Shown here: piece by piece, positions 5,752 to 10,176 of the stretch
Position numbering within the stretch: position 1 is the first letter of the stretch
Layout: each line of letters starts with the position of its first letter
Assembly (NCBI RefSeq): GCF_020742175.1
Contig: NZ_DYXM01000038.1
Span: 1-10,176 of the forward strand
DNA from: Dietzia timorensis
GTDB lineage: Bacteria > Actinomycetota > Actinomycetes > Mycobacteriales > Mycobacteriaceae
DNA length: 10,176 nucleotides
Reading direction: 5' to 3'
Notes under the pieces: generated by a model
The model's input: only the letters and a program-made list of their open reading frames with translations
Database searches by the model: none
Told to the model about the DNA's origin: nothing
Made by a program: the position numbers and the translations under genes

Positions 5752-6023
5752 CCTCCGCAGGGACGAGGCCCTACGTGTTCTATCTCTCGCAAGATCATAT
5801 CGTTTTAGCGGCTCGCGACTAATGGCCCAGGGTGGGTAGTGCGGTAATCTCGTAAGGCCGAGAGAGTCGTTTCAGGCGACGCGAGAGCGTGTCGCCCCTC
5901 CCGATGTGGGTTCGCCCGAGAGGCTGCGAGCTTCCTTGGTGGCATGCGTGAGCATGTATTCGCTCAATACGACAACACCGGGTGTGGGCATTTTTGTGCT
6001 GCGCCTTATAGGAGAACACTTTC
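5752..6023 (+). promoter_or_regulatory. typA upstream region and leader with possible RNA structure
   Basis: About 270 bases with no gene. It must include the typA promoter, but I see no convincing -35/-10 pair. Foldable elements on the plus strand are a hairpin at 5875-5896 (8 pairs with a 2-base bulge, GAGA loop), a GGG-TTCG-CCC hairpin at 5908-5917 whose GGG could instead pair with CCC at 5900-5902, a CATGC-GTGA-GCATG hairpin at 5943-5956, and the short palindrome ACACCGGGTGT at 5975-5985. GGAGA at 6011-6015 is the typA ribosome binding site, 8 bases before the GTG. Confidence 0.45.
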
Positions 6024-7946
<1,923 letters not shown>

Positions 7947-7963
7947 GCGAGCAAGGATCGAAC

Positions 7964-9958
7964 ATGGCGAGGAACCGGTCGAGATGGCCGCTGCGCATGG
8001 GCGCGGTGGCCGTCCTTCCGGTCCTGCTCGCGGCATGTGTCGCGGATCCGCCACCCCCGCGGGTTGTCGGAGCCCAAGGGCCAGCGAGCGTGCCGCTGTC
8101 CGCGGATGCGCTCTCGGTCGTGGTCGATAGTCTCGACCAGGGATTCAACCCGCACCTGCGTTCGGACCTCGGCGCCGATACCGAGCTGCTCGCCGCGCTG
8201 ACTCTGCCCAGCGCCTACGAACGCACCGCCGACGGGCGGATGCAGCGCAACAGTGATCTGATCACCGAGGTCACCCAAGTCTCGGATCGGCCGTTCACGC
8301 TGAGGTACGAGATCAACACCTCGGCGCAGTGGTCGGATGGCGTCCCCATCGGCGTCGAGGACTTCCGCTACATGTGGCGAAACGTGTCGACCTTCCCAGG
8401 CACCGTCGGGGTCAACGGGTATAGACACATCACGAACATCTCGGCCGGAGCCGGCGGCAAAAGCATCGACGTCACCTTCGACGGCGAGTACCCGCAGTGG
8501 CGGGAGCTGTTCGCGAATTTGCTTCCCGCACATCTCATGGGCGACGACGCCCAGTCTTTCGCAAGCATCCTTGCTCAGGGCGCGCCCGCGAGCGGCGGCC
8601 CATTCACCGTCGAGAGCGCCGACATGGGTATCGGGCAGATGGTTCTCGCCCGCAATGACCGCTATTGGGCCGAGCCCGCGGACGCCGAGCAGATCGTCAT
8701 CCGCCTCGCCCGCGACCAGGGAACGCTCGGTCAGGCGGCGCGCGCAAACTCGGCGAAGCTCGTGTCAGTCACCGATTCCGAGATAAATAGGCTCGTTCTC
8801 GACACCGTCGGCGGTTTCGAGACCGCGCAGGCGCTCGGCGGCGATCAGCTCACGCTGTCCTGGAACACCAGCGCGGAAGGCCTCGGCGACGCACGCCTTC
8901 GCTCGGCGCTCTCGGACATAGTCGATGCCGCCGCGGTCGGCCAGATTGTCAGCGGCACCGCAAACACCAAAGTCACCGATTTCCCGGTGTCGGCAAACGT
9001 CCACGCCCCGCAGGCCCCGAAAATCGCGGAGGCCGAGACCCAGCTCGAAGGGCTGGGATACGTACAACAACACGGTGGGGCATGGCAGAAAGATGGCCGG
9101 CCGCTCGACGTCACTCTGGGGGTTGTGGCGGGTGACGAGGCGACGCTGGTCGCTGCGTCGACTGTGGTGGACAGCCTCCGCGCAGAGGGGATCAATGCGA
9201 GGGTGTGGGAGCTCTCGGACGAGAATCTTTACTCCGGGGCGTTACCGTACGGTCTGGTCAGTGGGGTTGTGACGTGGTCTCCGGTGACCGGTGATCCGCT
9301 CACCGCCGCCGATGCCAGGTACCGCTGCGTCCCCGAAACCGCCGAGCGCACCCCCTCGCAGGCACGCCAGGAAATCGAAGACCTCGTCAACGGGGACGCG
9401 GACGAAAGCACCCCGCCGCAGCTCGCGCCGGCGACCGTGACCGAGCTGCAGCCGCCGATCGACAGCGCATCCGAGGAGGTTGGCGAGGCCACGACGACAC
9501 CGGCCGATCCCGAGGCCGCCGCGGAGGCGAAAGAAGAGGAAGAGGCAGACGCCGAAAGTAACGACGAACCGGTGATCTCCGTGCCGCTGCCGACCGCGAA
9601 GTCGGGGGAGCCCGTGCTCCGGTCGTCTCGGGCCTCGAACCTGTCCGGCATCTGCGACGAGCGAATCGATTCCGCACTCGATACCGCGCAACGCAACGCG
9701 ACGGCGAGCGGGATCGGGGCGCTCGGGCCCGGCGACAGCGCGCCGCGCCCGACCGGTACCCAGATCGAGCCGAACTATCCGGACCAGGTCAACGATCTGG
9801 TCACGCAGGCGTCGATCGCGGTTCCGCTGTTCCTCGGAAAGCGCCTCCTCGGTACCTCGCCAACCTTCGACGGGTTCGCGTTCCCGGCGGGTGAGGCCTC
9901 CACCCGGCCCACCGGGCGCGAACTGTATTCGACCGCAGATTCCTGGAGGACGAGATGA
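7964..9958 (+). CDS. lpqW: LpqW-family substrate-binding-like lipoprotein
   Basis: A 664-residue lipoprotein: signal peptide with lipobox LLAAC (Cys25 lipidated), a Pro-rich spacer, then a family-5 (peptide/nickel-type) solute-binding fold, with [16 protein letters not shown] (123-138) as its recognisable block. In mycobacteria LpqW does not act as a classical transporter subunit; it influences the balance of phosphatidylinositol mannoside and lipoarabinomannan synthesis. Synteny supports the name: lpqW follows typA and is near mshB in M. tuberculosis. Residues about 476-550 are an Asp/Glu/Ala/Pro-rich, probably disordered insertion lying between Cys455 and Cys564, which may form a disulfide. 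ATG 7964 has AAGGA 6 bases upstream. No permease or ATPase gene is adjacent. The family assignment is strong; the function is taken from mycobacterial homologues. Confidence 0.88.
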   Translation: MARNRSRWPLRMGAVAVLPVLLAACVADPPPPRVVGAQGPASVPLSADALSVVVDSLDQGFNPHLRSDLGADTELLAALTLPSAYERTADGRMQRNSDLITEVTQVSDRPFTLRYEINTSAQWSDGVPIGVEDFRYMWRNVSTFPGTVGVNGYRHITNISAGAGGKSIDVTFDGEYPQWRELFANLLPAHLMGDDAQSFASILAQGAPASGGPFTVESADMGIGQMVLARNDRYWAEPADAEQIVIRLARDQGTLGQAARANSAKLVSVTDSEINRLVLDTVGGFETAQALGGDQLTLSWNTSAEGLGDARLRSALSDIVDAAAVGQIVSGTANTKVTDFPVSANVHAPQAPKIAEAETQLEGLGYVQQHGGAWQKDGRPLDVTLGVVAGDEATLVAASTVVDSLRAEGINARVWELSDENLYSGALPYGLVSGVVTWSPVTGDPLTAADARYRCVPETAERTPSQARQEIEDLVNGDADESTPPQLAPATVTELQPPIDSASEEVGEATTTPADPEAAAEAKEEEEADAESNDEPVISVPLPTAKSGEPVLRSSRASNLSGICDERIDSALDTAQRNATASGIGALGPGDSAPRPTGTQIEPNYPDQVNDLVTQASIAVPLFLGKRLLGTSPTFDGFAFPAGEASTRPTGRELYSTADSWRTR

Positions 9959-10176
9959 CCGGCGACAGCGACATCCCCGACCTGCGCGGGCTACGGGTCA
10001 TGGCGGTGCACGCGCACCCCGACGACGAAACGATCCTCACCGGCGGCACCCTCGCTCTGCTCGCGGAGGCGGGCGCGGACGTCGTCAACGTCACGTGCAC
10101 GCTTGGCGAAGAGGGCGAGATTATCGGCGAGTTGTGGCAGGGACTCGCGGCAGCAGAGGCCGACCAGCTCGGCGGG
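9955..10176 (+). CDS. mshB: Mycothiol biosynthesis deacetylase MshB (N-terminal part, cut by window edge)
   Basis: The first 74 codons of a LmbE/PIG-L-fold zinc hydrolase; the family is about 300 residues. MshB removes the acetyl group from GlcNAc-inositol in mycothiol synthesis in the cytoplasm. The signature AHPDDE (20-25) supplies His21 and Asp24 for zinc and Asp23 as the catalytic base by analogy with the M. tuberculosis enzyme; the third zinc ligand lies outside the window. [14 protein letters not shown] and the ADQLGG that ends the window are characteristic of MshB rather than of the related Mca, though the missing C-terminus leaves some doubt. The ATG overlaps the lpqW stop (ATGA), with GGAGGA 4 bases upstream, so translation is coupled. 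The enzyme makes this organism a likely mycothiol producer. Confidence 0.9.
   Translation, partial: MTGDSDIPDLRGLRVMAVHAHPDDETILTGGTLALLAEAGADVVNVTCTLGEEGEIIGELWQGLAAAEADQLGG

Noticed and set aside
5840..5930. Possible tRNA, suggested by GGGTTCGCCC resembling a T-arm
   Set aside because: No acceptor, D-arm or anticodon arm could be found at the right distances.

Overview
The window is high-GC DNA from an actinobacterium, most likely of the order Mycobacteriales (mycolic-acid bacteria). Four things point there. The genes typA, lpqW and mshB lie in a row, and mshB belongs to mycothiol synthesis. One lipoprotein carries LGFP repeats, a module typical of mycolate-cell-wall proteins. One gene encodes a luciferase-like, probably F420-dependent oxidoreductase. 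Many genes have GTG or apparently leaderless starts. I cannot name the genus from sequence alone.

Left part (1-1762, minus strand): the N-terminal 241 codons of a Bcr/CflA-type drug efflux transporter run off the left edge. Upstream of it is a small LGFP-repeat lipoprotein gene with a clear ribosome binding site and its own hairpin terminator. A relatively AT-rich gap of 319 bases follows.

Middle part (1763-4850): a two-gene minus-strand operon (FCD-type GntR regulator, then an MFS transporter, coupled by TAATG) is divergent from a luciferase-like monooxygenase gene. A perfect 22-bp palindrome with the core TTGTATACAA sits on the regulator's start codon and is almost certainly the regulator's own operator. 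Both divergent genes lack Shine-Dalgarno sequences and look leaderless. Together they read as a locally controlled transport and redox module for an unknown small molecule, perhaps an organic acid. A strong bidirectional terminator separates the oxidoreductase gene from the next, convergent gene.

Right part (4911-10176): a minus-strand gene for an exported protein is divergent from the typA-lpqW-mshB run. The 426-base gap between them holds a hairpin with a GNRA loop in the exported protein's leader, an inverted repeat, and a potentially structured typA leader. typA (translational GTPase), lpqW (lipoprotein tied to lipoarabinomannan/PIM synthesis) and mshB (mycothiol deacetylase, cut by the right edge) are closely packed: 17 bases between the first two, a 4-base ATGA overlap between the last two. 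They are probably one transcript.

I see no mobile element, CRISPR array, tRNA or rRNA. Most of the window is ordinary core and accessory actinobacterial sequence. The best leads are the regulator-operator-oxidoreductase module, the 11-residue repeats in the LGFP lipoprotein, and an acidic insertion in LpqW.
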